From contig CAVQCJ010000006.1 of the NCBI GenBank assembly GCA_963711005.1, positions 682,001-746,000 of the forward strand: a stretch of 64,000 bases of DNA. The letters run 5' to 3'. Position numbers and translations under genes: made by a program. Below are positions 27,367 through 35,755 of this stretch, piece by piece. Position 1 is the stretch's first letter. Each line of letters opens with the position of its first letter. The stretch comes from CAVQCJ01 sp963711005. GTDB taxonomy: Bacteria > Actinomycetota > Actinomycetes > Prado026. The notes under the pieces are model-generated. The model made no database searches. It worked only from the letters and a program-made list of their open reading frames with translations, and had not been told where the DNA came from.

Positions 27367-28301
27367 GACCGGGCCCCCCGTCCCGGCTCGCGCAGGTCGG
27401 TGGTGAGGAACCGGCCGAACGTCAGCGTCAGCACGACCACCAGCACGATCAGAGTCATGGCGAGCACCGAGCCGTAGTTCCAGTCCGGCGACTCGACGAA
27501 GAACGACTGGATGGCGTTGCCGAACAGCTGTCCGTCGGTGCCACCGACCAGCAACGGCGTGATGAACTCACCCGTCGTCGGGATCAGGACGAACACGAAC
27601 CCGGCGATCACGCCGGGCAGGCTCAGCGGCAGCGTGACACGCAGGAAGGTCGTCGTCCGGCTCGCACCGAGGTCCTCGGCCGCCTCCAGCAGCCGGCGGT
27701 CCATGTTCTCCAGCACCGCGAAGATCGGTAGTGCCACGAACGGGATCCAGCTGTAGAAGAGCACCAGCGCGACGGCGAAGTTGGAGTAGATGAGCCAGGG
27801 CACCGCGTCCCCGTGCGGGCGGAGCCCGATCGCCTGGATGAACGAGTTCGCGACCCCGTTCTCGTTGAGGATCACCTGCCAGGCGATGACGCGCAGCAGG
27901 TAGCTGGTGAAGAACGGCGCCAGCAGCAGGAGCAGCAGCGTGTACCGGTGCTTGCGCGCGACGAACGACAGGAAGTACGCCAGCGGGTACGCGGCCACGG
28001 TCGCGGCCACCGACACCAGCACGGTGATCAGCAGCGAGTGCCAGAGCAGGCGGCGGAACGGGTTGCCCGACCCGGTCAGGAAGTCCTTCCAGCTGGCCGG
28101 GTCGAACGTCGTGGCCGTGCCGGGGACGTTGCTGCGCAGGCCGACGCTGTACAGGAAGATCAGCAACAGCGGACCGAGCAGGAGCGCGACGACCAGGAGC
28201 AACGGCGGCAGCACGAAGATGCCCCGGCCAGGGCGGAACCTGCCGGGCCGCCGCTGCGACCCGACCGACCGCTCGAGGGTCTCCGTCACCGTCCCGCGCA
28301 A
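27363..28301 (-). CDS. potB: Spermidine/putrescine-type ABC permease (PotB-like)
   Basis: 312 aa permease; first helix IFVLPPLLLVVALLLGPLLL. The EAA loop is EAAEDLGASRTTTFLRVTLP, and PTTGEFITPLLVGGTDGQLF is a PotB hallmark. The start is uncertain: TTG at 28301 or GTG at 28289, neither with a strong ribosome site. Follows the binding-protein gene by about 16 bp. Confidence 0.9.
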   Translation of the reverse strand: MRGTVTETLERSVGSQRRPGRFRPGRGIFVLPPLLLVVALLLGPLLLIFLYSVGLRSNVPGTATTFDPASWKDFLTGSGNPFRRLLWHSLLITVLVSVAATVAAYPLAYFLSFVARKHRYTLLLLLLAPFFTSYLLRVIAWQVILNENGVANSFIQAIGLRPHGDAVPWLIYSNFAVALVLFYSWIPFVALPIFAVLENMDRRLLEAAEDLGASRTTTFLRVTLPLSLPGVIAGFVFVLIPTTGEFITPLLVGGTDGQLFGNAIQSFFVESPDWNYGSVLAMTLIVLVVVLTLTFGRFLTTDLREPGRGARS

Positions 28302-28317
28302 CTGCCGCCGCGAACGC

Positions 28318-29472
28318 TCAGGACGACTTGACCTCTTGCCAGGCGAGCAGCAGCTTGGCCCGGTTCGGCGCCCACGACTGCAGGTGCGCGCCGTTGGTGA
28401 GGGCGTGCGGGTCGCTCAGCTTGAGACTGTCGGCGAGCGCCTTGTCGGTGATGTCGGCCGGCGTCACCAGCGAGTTGGAGGTGCCGTACGCGAACGCGTT
28501 GGTCATCTGGGCGCAGGCGTCCTTGTTGACGAAGGACTCGACGTACTCGTGGGCGTGGTAGTAGTTCGGCGTGTCCTTGCCGAGCATGTACCCGCAGAAC
28601 CAGGACAGCCGGCCCTGGGTCGGGTCGAGGAACGCCACCGGTACCTTCGCCGCCTTCATCGACACGAGCGTGTCCTGCCAGCTGTAGGCGATCCACGCGG
28701 TCCCCGACTTGATGGCCGGCTGCATCTGGCTGTACTCGCTCTCCCAGTAGAGCTTGTTGAGCGGCTTCTGCTTGATGAGGTCCTGCTTGGCCTGCTCCAG
28801 CTGGGCGTCGGTGAGGTCGTCCATCTTCGGGAAGCCGAGGTGCAGGGCCGCGATCTCGAAGTTGGTCGACGCGCCGGACCACAGCGAGACCTTCCCCGTG
28901 TACTTCGGGTTCCACGCGAGCTCCCAGCCGGTCGCATCGGCCGGGTCGACCTTGTCCGTGCGGTACGTGAGGCTGCCGTAGCCCCAGTCCCAGGGGATCA
29001 GGTACTGCTTGCCCTTGTACTGGCCCGCCTGGACCAGATACGGGTTGAGGTTCTTGAAGCTCGGGATCAACGAGGTGTCCCACTCCTGGACCAGCCCGCG
29101 GTCGACGTAGTCGGGCAGGTTCTCGTGGCAGGGGTGCATGAGGTCGAAGCTGCCGCCCGTCGTGGCCTTCGTCAACGCCTCGTCGTCGTCCGTGATGTAC
29201 GTGTACTTGACGGAGTCGGGTCCGTACTTCTTGATGTAGTCGGCGCCCGCAACCGTCATCCCAGCGGTCTGCGCTTTGGTGCCGGCCGCCTCGTACCCGC
29301 CCCACTCCAGGATGGACATGTTGCCGGGTTCCTTGCTCGCAGCCGGGCGCGAGGTCGCCGGGGCCGCCGCCGGCGAGGACGGGCTGCCGCAGGCCGCGAG
29401 CAGCCCGCTGCCGGCCGCGAGGCCCGCCGTGCCCGTGAGGAACTGACGCCGGTTCAGGTTCGAGGGGCTCAC
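28318..29472 (-). CDS. potD: Polyamine-type ABC substrate-binding lipoprotein (Tat-like signal)
   Basis: 384 aa. The N-terminus MSPSNLNRRQFLTGTAGLAA carries a twin-arginine-like RRQFL and is followed by lipobox LLAAC, so export by Tat and lipid anchoring are likely. The mature protein has PotD/PotF features: ILEWGGYEAAG, FDLMHPCHENLPDYVDRGLV, YLIPWDWGYGSLTYRTDKVD and AWIAYSWQDTLVSMKAAKVP. The GTG start follows GGAGG. First gene of the six-gene operon. It binds a cation such as a polyamine by inference only. Confidence 0.9.
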   Translation of the reverse strand: MSPSNLNRRQFLTGTAGLAAGSGLLAACGSPSSPAAAPATSRPAASKEPGNMSILEWGGYEAAGTKAQTAGMTVAGADYIKKYGPDSVKYTYITDDDEALTKATTGGSFDLMHPCHENLPDYVDRGLVQEWDTSLIPSFKNLNPYLVQAGQYKGKQYLIPWDWGYGSLTYRTDKVDPADATGWELAWNPKYTGKVSLWSGASTNFEIAALHLGFPKMDDLTDAQLEQAKQDLIKQKPLNKLYWESEYSQMQPAIKSGTAWIAYSWQDTLVSMKAAKVPVAFLDPTQGRLSWFCGYMLGKDTPNYYHAHEYVESFVNKDACAQMTNAFAYGTSNSLVTPADITDKALADSLKLSDPHALTNGAHLQSWAPNRAKLLLAWQEVKSS

Positions 29473-29629
29473 CGTGGCCTCCAGCTCATGGAAGGGTCCG
29501 CCCGTTCCGGCCGCACGCTAGTGGACGCCGGGTCCTTCGCCACAGGTCTGGCACTCCGTGTCTTGCGATTTGCTGACCCCAGCGTCAGCGGCAGGCAGTC
29601 CGGGCGGCTCGGCCGGCGATGATGGCGCG

Positions 29630-30181
29630 GTGACCCTCGTGCCCGAAGGCTCCCCAGGCTCGCGACCCGTGGTGGTCACTGCCCTGGAGATGCTCGACCC
29701 CACCTGGATCCGGCCCTCCCCGGCACCGGCGCAGACCCCCCGGATGGTGCGCTCCACCCCACCGGACCCCGAGCTCAGCCGGCGCTGCTACGAGCTGGTC
29801 GGCGGACCGTGGTCGTGGGTGGACCGGCTGTCCTGGGCCGCCGAGGACTGGCGCGGTTGGGTGCAGCGACCCGGGCACGAGCTCTGGACTCTCCAGGTCG
29901 GCGACGACCTGGGCGGCTACTTCGAGCTGTCCCCCGAACCTGAGGGCGTCGTCGAGCTCGCCTACTTCGGACTCGTGCCGGGCTTCGAGGGCCGGGGGTT
30001 GGGCGGCTGGATGCTGACCTGCGCGCTGCGCCGGGCCTGGCGGCTGCCGGCGACCCGGCGGGTCTGGGTGCACACCTGCGAGCTGGACGGCCCGGCGGCG
30101 AAGCCGAACTACCTGGCCAGGGGCCTGCGGGTCTGCGGCTCGTGGACCGAGCAGCGCGTGGTCTCGCAGGACGCTCGCTAG
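29630..30181 (+). CDS. GNAT-family N-acetyltransferase
   Basis: 183 aa from the GTG at 29630. The acetyl-CoA loop is VPGFEGRGLGGWMLTCALRR, preceded by VELAYFGL, and the C-terminal VWVHTCELDGPAAKPNYLAR matches known GNATs. The N-terminal half contains LSRRCYELVGGPWSWVDRLS and LGGYFEL. Substrate unknown. The upstream 150 bp is shared with the divergent binding-protein operon; a six-bp hairpin (GCTGAC/GTCAGC) sits near 29572-29589. Confidence 0.8.
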   Translation: MTLVPEGSPGSRPVVVTALEMLDPTWIRPSPAPAQTPRMVRSTPPDPELSRRCYELVGGPWSWVDRLSWAAEDWRGWVQRPGHELWTLQVGDDLGGYFELSPEPEGVVELAYFGLVPGFEGRGLGGWMLTCALRRAWRLPATRRVWVHTCELDGPAAKPNYLARGLRVCGSWTEQRVVSQDAR

Positions 30182-30190
30182 CCTGCGGTC

Positions 30191-30568
30191 ATGGCCCTGC
30201 GCATCCAGTCCCTGTCCGTCGACGCCGTCGACCCGCGTCCGGTCGCCGCGTTCTGGGAGAACGCCCTGTCGTGGCGTCGCACCTCCGAGGACGACGACGA
30301 GATCGTCCTGGAGCCGCCGGCCGGCAGCCCCGAGGACGGTGTCGTCCCGGACCTGCTGTTCCTGCGGGTGCCCGAGGGCAAGTCGGTGAAGAACCGGCTG
30401 CACCTGGACCTGCGCCCGAGCGACCAGGACGCCGAGGTGGCCCGGCTCGAGCAGCTCGGGGCCAGGCGAGTCAGCGTGGGCCAGGACCAGGCGGTGACCT
30501 GGGTCGTCATGGCCGATCCGGACGGCAACGAGTTCTGCGTGCTGCGGGTGCTCCCGGCGCAGGGCTGA
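30191..30568 (+). CDS. VOC-superfamily (glyoxalase/bleomycin-resistance-like) protein
   Basis: 125 aa, one VOC module: RIQSLSVDAVDPRPVAAFWE at the start, RLHLDLRPSDQDAEVARLEQ in the middle, and MADPDGNEFCVLRVLP at the end. The His/Glu pair fits a metal site. No specific substrate can be named. It begins 10 bp after the GNAT stop, so probably co-transcribed. Confidence 0.85.
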   Translation: MALRIQSLSVDAVDPRPVAAFWENALSWRRTSEDDDEIVLEPPAGSPEDGVVPDLLFLRVPEGKSVKNRLHLDLRPSDQDAEVARLEQLGARRVSVGQDQAVTWVVMADPDGNEFCVLRVLPAQG

Positions 30569-30577
30569 CCGCCGCGG

Positions 30578-31687
30578 TCAGCGGCGGACGCCCCCGTTGT
30601 CGCGCATCGACTTGGTGATCGCCGCCCACTTGCGTCGCTCCTCGGAACGCAGCCGGGCATCCGTCCTCCGGGCGATCCAGGCCGCTTCGCGCTGCAGGTG
30701 ACGCCAGGACTCGAGCCGGCGAAGGGGAAGCTCGCCGGTCTCGGTCGCCGCCCGCACGGCGCAATCCGGCTCCCCCTCGTGCGCGCAGTCGCCGAACCGG
30801 CACTGCGCCGCGAGCTCCTCGATCTCGGGGAACGCCCGCTCGAGGCCCTCGTCGAGCTCGGCCAGCCCCACCCCGCGCAGCCCGGGCGTGTCCAGCAGCA
30901 GGCCGCCGCCCGGCAGCGGCACGAGCTCGCGGCGGACGGTCGTGTGCCGGCCTTTGCCGCTCCCGCTCACCGGCGCCACAGCCAGGACGTGCGCGCCCAC
31001 CATCGCGTTCACCAGCGTGGACTTGCCCACTCCCGACTGGCCGAGCAGGGCCAGCGTGCGGCCGCCCTGGGCCCGCGCCGCCAGCGCATCCATGCCCTCG
31101 CCCGACACGGCGCTGACGACCAGGACATCGACGCCCGGCGCCACCGCCGCCACGTCCGAGCGGATGTCCGCCGCGTCGGTGGCGAGGTCGGCCTTGGTCA
31201 GCAGCACCAGCGGCGTCGCCCCGCTGTCCCAGGCGAGCGCCAGCAGCCGCTCGATGCGGCCGAGGTCCGGCTCGACCGCGAGCGAGACCACCACCACCGC
31301 GTCGTCCGCGTTCGCCGCGAGCACCTGCTCGTACGACTCGTTGCCGGCGACCGTGCGCTTGAACGCGGTCCGCCGGGGCAGCACGGCGTCCAGCGTGCGG
31401 CGCCCGTCGGGCCAGATCCTGAGCGCACCCCAGTCCCCGGCGCACGGCGCGCTGGACGGATCGGCCGCTATCGCCGCGAGCACGTCGCCGCCGAAGCCGG
31501 TGCGGTCCGTCCCGCCGGCGCCCAGGACGTCGACAGCGCCCCGGTCGACCGCGACGACACGGACCGGATCGGTCACGTCGGCGACCGCGAGCCCGGCGTG
31601 CGCGGCGGCCCAGTCCTCGTCCCAGCCGAGCCGGGCCAGGACCTGCGGTCCGGGGGCGTCCGGCTCGATCCGGCGCGCGGCTGTCAC
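30578..31687 (-). CDS. rsgA: Ribosome small-subunit GTPase RsgA (YjeQ)
   Basis: Circularly permuted GTPase that helps 30S maturation. The motif order G4-G5-G1-G3 is seen: LLTKADLA, SAVSGEGMD, LLGQSGVGKSTLVNAM, DTPGLRGVG. The zinc knuckle CRFGDCAHEGEPDCAVRAA follows. An N-terminal OB-like part precedes. About 369 aa from the GTG at 31687; a further in-frame GTG at 31714 is possible. Convergent with the VOC gene, divergent from ppk2. Confidence 0.93.
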   Translation of the reverse strand: MTAARRIEPDAPGPQVLARLGWDEDWAAAHAGLAVADVTDPVRVVAVDRGAVDVLGAGGTDRTGFGGDVLAAIAADPSSAPCAGDWGALRIWPDGRRTLDAVLPRRTAFKRTVAGNESYEQVLAANADDAVVVVSLAVEPDLGRIERLLALAWDSGATPLVLLTKADLATDAADIRSDVAAVAPGVDVLVVSAVSGEGMDALAARAQGGRTLALLGQSGVGKSTLVNAMVGAHVLAVAPVSGSGKGRHTTVRRELVPLPGGGLLLDTPGLRGVGLAELDEGLERAFPEIEELAAQCRFGDCAHEGEPDCAVRAATETGELPLRRLESWRHLQREAAWIARRTDARLRSEERRKWAAITKSMRDNGGVRR

Positions 31688-31767
31688 GCGGCGAAGGTAA
31701 GTCCCCGTACGCACCGCGGTCCAAGGCTTATCGGCCCCCGCACGCCCGGGCGCCCTAGGCTCCGGCC

Positions 31768-32646
31768 ATGGCGAAGTCCCGGCGCGGCCGTCGCAGTCGA
31801 CCCGCGCAGGCCGAGCGGTTCAGCGACCTGCTCCGGATCCCGGTGGCCGACCCCGCCGACCTCACGCTGGTCGACCCCGCGTCCACGCCCGGGTTCGGGG
31901 GCGGCAAGGCGGCCGGCCAGACCGCGCTGTCCGGGCTGGCCCCCCGGGTCGCGGCGCTGCAGGAGATGCTCTTCGCCGAGGGCCGGGCCGGCGGCGAACG
32001 CGCCGTGCTGCTGGTCCTGCAGGGGATGGACACGGCCGGCAAGGGCGGCACGGTCAAGCACGTGCTCGGCCAGGTCGACCCGATGGGGGTCCGCTACAAG
32101 GCGTTCAAGGCCCCGACGGAGGAGGAACGGCGGCACCCGTTCCTGTGGCGGATCCGTAAGGAGCTGCCGCAGCCCGGGGTGATAGGCGTGTTCGACCGCT
32201 CGCACTACGAGGACGTGCTGGTGCCGCGGGTCCACCATCTGGTCCAGCCTCGGACGATCCAGCGGCGCTACGACGCGATCAACGCTTTCGAAGAGCAGCT
32301 GGTCGCCACCGGGACCGTGGTCGTGAAGTGTTTCCTGCACCTGTCGTACGACGAGCAGCGGCGCCGGCTCCTGGCCCGGCTGACCGACCCCACCAAGCAG
32401 TGGAAGTACAACCCCGACGACATCGACGAACGCGAGCGGTGGTTCCACTACCAGGAGGCGTACGCCGCCGCCGTGGGCCGGACGAACACCGAGACCGCGC
32501 CGTGGCACGTGGTCCCCGCCGACCGCAAGTGGTGGCGCAACCTGGCGGTGACCCGCCTGCTCATCGAGACACTGGAGGGCATGTCGCTGGCCTACCCGAC
32601 GGCGCACTACGACGTGGCGCACGAGATCCGCCGCCTGTCCGGATGA
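31768..32646 (+). CDS. ppk2: Polyphosphate kinase 2-family phosphotransferase
   Basis: 292 aa. Walker A is VLQGMDTAGKGGTVKHVLGQ (about 85-100), Walker B is GVFDRSHYEDVLVPRVHHLV, and KYNPDDIDERERWFHYQEAY with APWHVVPADRKWWRNLAVTR completes the PPK2 signature. It moves phosphate between polyphosphate and nucleotides; the length and single domain suggest class I or III, but the nucleotide is not certain. ATG start. Confidence 0.93.
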   Translation: MAKSRRGRRSRPAQAERFSDLLRIPVADPADLTLVDPASTPGFGGGKAAGQTALSGLAPRVAALQEMLFAEGRAGGERAVLLVLQGMDTAGKGGTVKHVLGQVDPMGVRYKAFKAPTEEERRHPFLWRIRKELPQPGVIGVFDRSHYEDVLVPRVHHLVQPRTIQRRYDAINAFEEQLVATGTVVVKCFLHLSYDEQRRRLLARLTDPTKQWKYNPDDIDERERWFHYQEAYAAAVGRTNTETAPWHVVPADRKWWRNLAVTRLLIETLEGMSLAYPTAHYDVAHEIRRLSG

Positions 32647-32709
32647 CGCGGGACCGCGTGTCCGGGTCCGGGTGCCCCGACACCGACCGGTGTGCGAGGC
32701 TACGGCGTC

Positions 32710-32964
32710 ATGGACGTTGACGGCATCTGGTCAGGCCTGTTCGCGGCGATCGTCGTCGGTGCGGTGGCGCGGCTGCTCGTGCGCGGCTACCAGCCCATCG
32801 GCTGCATCCTCACCCTGCTCATCGGCCTGGTCGGAGCGGCCATCGGCGCGGCGGTCGGGCACAACCAGCACTGGGGCTTCTGGCTCACGTTCGGGCTGCA
32901 GGTCCTCATCGGCGCCCTGCTGGTGCTGCCGTTCACCTTCGGGACGCGCAACCGCGAGTGGTGA
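32710..32964 (+). CDS. GlsB/YeaQ/YmgE-family small membrane protein
   Basis: 84 aa with three hydrophobic segments (GLFAAIVVGAVARLLVRGYQ, GCILTLLIGLVGAAIGAAVG, FGLQVLIGALLVLPFTFG), the layout of transglycosylase-associated stress proteins. Function is poorly defined even in the family. The ATG at 32710 is chosen over the GTG at 32692. Its stop overlaps the next gene start (GTGA). Confidence 0.8.
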   Translation: MDVDGIWSGLFAAIVVGAVARLLVRGYQPIGCILTLLIGLVGAAIGAAVGHNQHWGFWLTFGLQVLIGALLVLPFTFGTRNREW

Positions 32965-33659
32965 CGGTCCCGGGCCTGCGGCAGCTGCTCCCCACCGCCG
33001 GCGCGGTCGACCCCGAGCAGGCGTACGCCGTCCCGGCCGACCGCCCGTGGTTGCGGGCCAACATGGTCGCCACGCTCGACGGGGCGGTGACTGCGCCGGA
33101 CGGCCGGTCGGCGGCGATCTCGTCCGACGCGGACCGCGCGCTGTTCGCGACCATGCGCCGGCTCGCCGACGTCGTGCTCGTGGGCGCCGGCACGGCCCGG
33201 ACCGAGGGCTACCGGCCGGCCCGGTTGCCGATCGCCCTCGTGACCGCCCGGCTGGACCTGGACCTGACCTCGCCGCTGCTCGCGGCCGCCGAGCACCGCA
33301 CGATCGTGCTCACCGCCGCGTCGGCGGGGAACGACCGGATCCGTGCCGCCGAGGAGGTCGCCGACGTTGTTCTGTGCGGGGACGACCACGTCGACCTCGA
33401 GGTCGCCGTCGCCGCCCTGCGCGAACGGGGCCTGCAGCGCGTGCTCTGCGAGGGCGGGCCGACACTGCTGGGCTGGGTGGCGGCGCGCGGTCTGCTCGAC
33501 GAGCTCTGCCTGACCATGTCCCCGCTCCTGGTCGGGGGCGGGAACCTCGCCCGGATCCTCGGCGGTCCGGCCCTGCCGTCCACCGTGCGCCTGGAGCTGG
33601 CGCACCTGCTCGAGTCCGACGGCACGCTGTTCTCCCGGTACCTCGTCCGCCGGACCTGA
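32961..33659 (+). CDS. RibD C-terminal/dihydrofolate-reductase-like pyrimidine reductase family protein
   Basis: About 232 aa. ANMVATLDGAVTAPDGRSAA, VVLVGAGTARTEGY and VLCEGGPTLLGWVAARGLLD are hallmarks of the RibD reductase domain (NADPH-binding). Such stand-alone proteins may act in riboflavin synthesis or on other pyrimidines. No deaminase domain and no other rib gene is nearby. GTG start overlapping the previous stop. Confidence 0.85.
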   Translation: MTVPGLRQLLPTAGAVDPEQAYAVPADRPWLRANMVATLDGAVTAPDGRSAAISSDADRALFATMRRLADVVLVGAGTARTEGYRPARLPIALVTARLDLDLTSPLLAAAEHRTIVLTAASAGNDRIRAAEEVADVVLCGDDHVDLEVAVAALRERGLQRVLCEGGPTLLGWVAARGLLDELCLTMSPLLVGGGNLARILGGPALPSTVRLELAHLLESDGTLFSRYLVRRT

Positions 33660-33673
33660 GCCAGACTGCCGTC

Positions 33674-34762
33674 ATGCACCTTCCTGTGATGCCACCGGTG
33701 AAGCCGATGCTCGCCAAGCCCGTCCGCGAGGTACCCGAACCATCCGCGTTCCCCGGCGGGGTGCTGTACGAGCCGAAGTGGGACGGCTTCCGCTGCATCG
33801 TCTTCCGCGACGGCGACGAGGTCGAGCTCGGCTCGCGCAACGAGCGCCCGCTGACGCGGTACTTCCCGGAGGTCGTCGCTGCCGTGCGCGCCGAGCTGCC
33901 GGAGCAGTGCGTCGTCGACGGCGAGATCGTGATCGCGAGCGGGCAGACCCTGAACTTCGAGGCGCTGCTGCAGCGCATCCACCCGGCCAAGTCGAGGGTG
34001 GACCGGCTGGCCGCCGAGACGCCGGCGTCCTTCATCGCCTTCGACCTGCTCGCGCTCGGCGACGAGGACCTGACGCGGACAGGTTTCGGCGAGCGGCGGG
34101 CCCGACTGGAGCACGCGCTGGCCGACGCGCGCCCTCCGGTGTACCTGACGGCTGCCACCGACGACGCCGCGGTGGCCAGGGAGTGGTTCGAGGCCTTCGA
34201 GGGGGCCGGGCTCGACGGGGTCGTGGTCAAGCCCGCCGACCTGCCCTACCGCCAGAACGAGCGGGTGATGCAGAAGGTCAAGCACCTGCGCACGGCCGAC
34301 TGCGTCGCCGCCGGCTTCCGCTGGCACACCTCCGGCCCGGTGGTCGGCTCGCTGCTGCTCGGGCTGTACGACGAGACCGGCGGGCTGCAGCACGTGGGCG
34401 TCTGCGGGGCGTTCACTGCGGCCCGGCGCAAGGAGCTGGTCGACGAGCTCGCGCCCTACCGCGTGGCGGATCTCAGCGGCCACCCGTGGGCCGAGTGGGC
34501 CGAGCACGAGGCGGCCGCCGGCTCCGAGCGACGCCCCGGCGCGACGTCCCGCTGGAACGCGAACAAGGACCTGTCGTGGCAGCCGCTGCGACCCGACCTG
34601 GTCTGCGAGGTCTCCTACGACCACATGGAGGGGACCCGGTTCCGGCACACCGCCCAGTTCCGGCACTGGCGGACCGACCGAGACCCCGCCTCGTGCACCT
34701 TCGGCCAGCTGCAGACCCCGGTGGGGTTCGACCTGGCGGAGGTGCTGGGGACCACCGGGTAG
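33674..34762 (+). CDS. ligC: ATP-dependent DNA ligase, LigC type
   Basis: 362 aa. The adenylated lysine is in VLYEPKWDGFRCIVF, motif III is CVVDGEIVI, motif IV is GLDGVVVKPADLPYRQNE, and motif V is MQKVKHLRTADCVAAGFRW. A C-terminal OB domain ends ASCTFGQLQTPVGFDLAEVL. The same size as mycobacterial LigC, which acts in repair alongside NHEJ and base-excision pathways. No Ku gene is in the window. Confidence 0.92.
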   Translation: MHLPVMPPVKPMLAKPVREVPEPSAFPGGVLYEPKWDGFRCIVFRDGDEVELGSRNERPLTRYFPEVVAAVRAELPEQCVVDGEIVIASGQTLNFEALLQRIHPAKSRVDRLAAETPASFIAFDLLALGDEDLTRTGFGERRARLEHALADARPPVYLTAATDDAAVAREWFEAFEGAGLDGVVVKPADLPYRQNERVMQKVKHLRTADCVAAGFRWHTSGPVVGSLLLGLYDETGGLQHVGVCGAFTAARRKELVDELAPYRVADLSGHPWAEWAEHEAAAGSERRPGATSRWNANKDLSWQPLRPDLVCEVSYDHMEGTRFRHTAQFRHWRTDRDPASCTFGQLQTPVGFDLAEVLGTTG

Positions 34763-34779
34763 AGCACTAGGCTCAGCCC

Positions 34780-35265
34780 GTGTTCACGACCGTGCTGCTC
34801 ACCGAGAAGACCCTGACCGACCACGACGTCCAGCGCGTCGCCCACCTGCACGACCCCGAGCCGGTGCACGTGCACGTCGTGGTCCCCAGCCACGACGACC
34901 GCAGCGAGCTGGCCGAGGCCGTCGACGACATCGCCCGTACCGACTTCGGCGACGTCGGGCACGACGAGGACGCCGGTCGCTCGGACACCGAGCTCGCCGG
35001 CGCCGCGGGGCAGGAAGTGAACGCGTCCGTCGCGGCGCTGCGGGCGGCCGGGGTCGCTCAGGTCGACGGCGAGGTGGCGACCGGCGACCCCCTCGAGCGG
35101 GTCGCCGAGCTCGCCCGCACGCTCGACGCCGACGAGGTGATCGTCTTCACCGAGCCGCACCTGCTCGCCGACTGGACCCGCCGCGACTGGGCGTCCAAGC
35201 TGCGGCACACCCTCGCGCTGCCCGTGCTGCACGTGGTGCTCGGCACGGACCAGGTCGTGAGCTGA
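34780..35265 (+). CDS. Universal-stress-like (UspA-type Rossmann) hypothetical protein
   Basis: 161 aa. Strand-helix pattern with FTTVLLTEKTLTDHDVQRVA at the start, VASVAALRAAG-like helix, GDPLERVAELARTLDADEVI in the middle and LRHTLALPVLHVVLG at the end; the last parts resemble UspA folds. The central DDRSELAEAVDDIARTDFGD is acidic and the usual G-x2-G-x9-G-S/T ATP loop is not evident. GTG start. Function unknown. Confidence 0.68.
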   Translation: MFTTVLLTEKTLTDHDVQRVAHLHDPEPVHVHVVVPSHDDRSELAEAVDDIARTDFGDVGHDEDAGRSDTELAGAAGQEVNASVAALRAAGVAQVDGEVATGDPLERVAELARTLDADEVIVFTEPHLLADWTRRDWASKLRHTLALPVLHVVLGTDQVVS

Positions 35266-35273
35266 GCGGTCCG

Positions 35274-35627
35274 ATGACCGAGCCCGATCCGGCCGCGGGC
35301 GACTCCGCAGGACGTACCGGGAACCGGGCCAGGGACCACCTGGCCAACGAGCGGACGTACCTGTCCTGGCTGCGGACCTCGCTCGGCGTGCTGGCGCTGG
35401 CGGCCGCCGTCGCCCGGTTCGGGGCCGGTCAGGGCCACGGCGACGCGCTGGCCGTGGGCCTGCTGGGGCTCCTCGGCCTGTTCCTGCTCGGCGTGGGCAC
35501 CCGGCGCTACTACCAGGTGGCCGCCGACCTCGAGCAGGGCCGTTTCACGTTCTCGCGGCGCACGCCGCTGCTGGTCGGCGCGGTGGTCGTGGTCGTGGCG
35601 GTGGTGCTCCTGCCGCTGCTCCTGTGA
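35274..35627 (+). CDS. YidH/DUF202-family membrane protein
   Basis: 117 aa. The DUF202 signature RDHLANERTYLSWLRTSLGV is followed by three hydrophobic helices (LAVGLLGLLGLFLLGVGTRR and PLLVGAVVVVVAVVLLPLLL among them). Role unknown in the family. It starts 9 bp after the preceding gene and is probably co-transcribed. Confidence 0.88.
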   Translation: MTEPDPAAGDSAGRTGNRARDHLANERTYLSWLRTSLGVLALAAAVARFGAGQGHGDALAVGLLGLLGLFLLGVGTRRYYQVAADLEQGRFTFSRRTPLLVGAVVVVVAVVLLPLLL

Positions 35628-35651
35628 TGTCCTGGCTCCTGTGATGTCCTG
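35618..35651. repeat. 17-bp perfect tandem duplication
   Basis: Two copies of GCTCCTGTGATGTCCTG (35618-35634, 35635-35651). The first holds the stop codon of the DUF202 gene. A simple recent slippage-type duplication. Confidence 0.85.
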
Positions 35652-35755
35652 AAGGCCGCGCCCGACGGCTCAACCCGGGTAGCCGGCCGGGCGATGGGTA
35701 GACCGACGGCAGCCGGCCCGGGCAGGACCCGGGACCGAGGGCGATGGAGGTGTGG

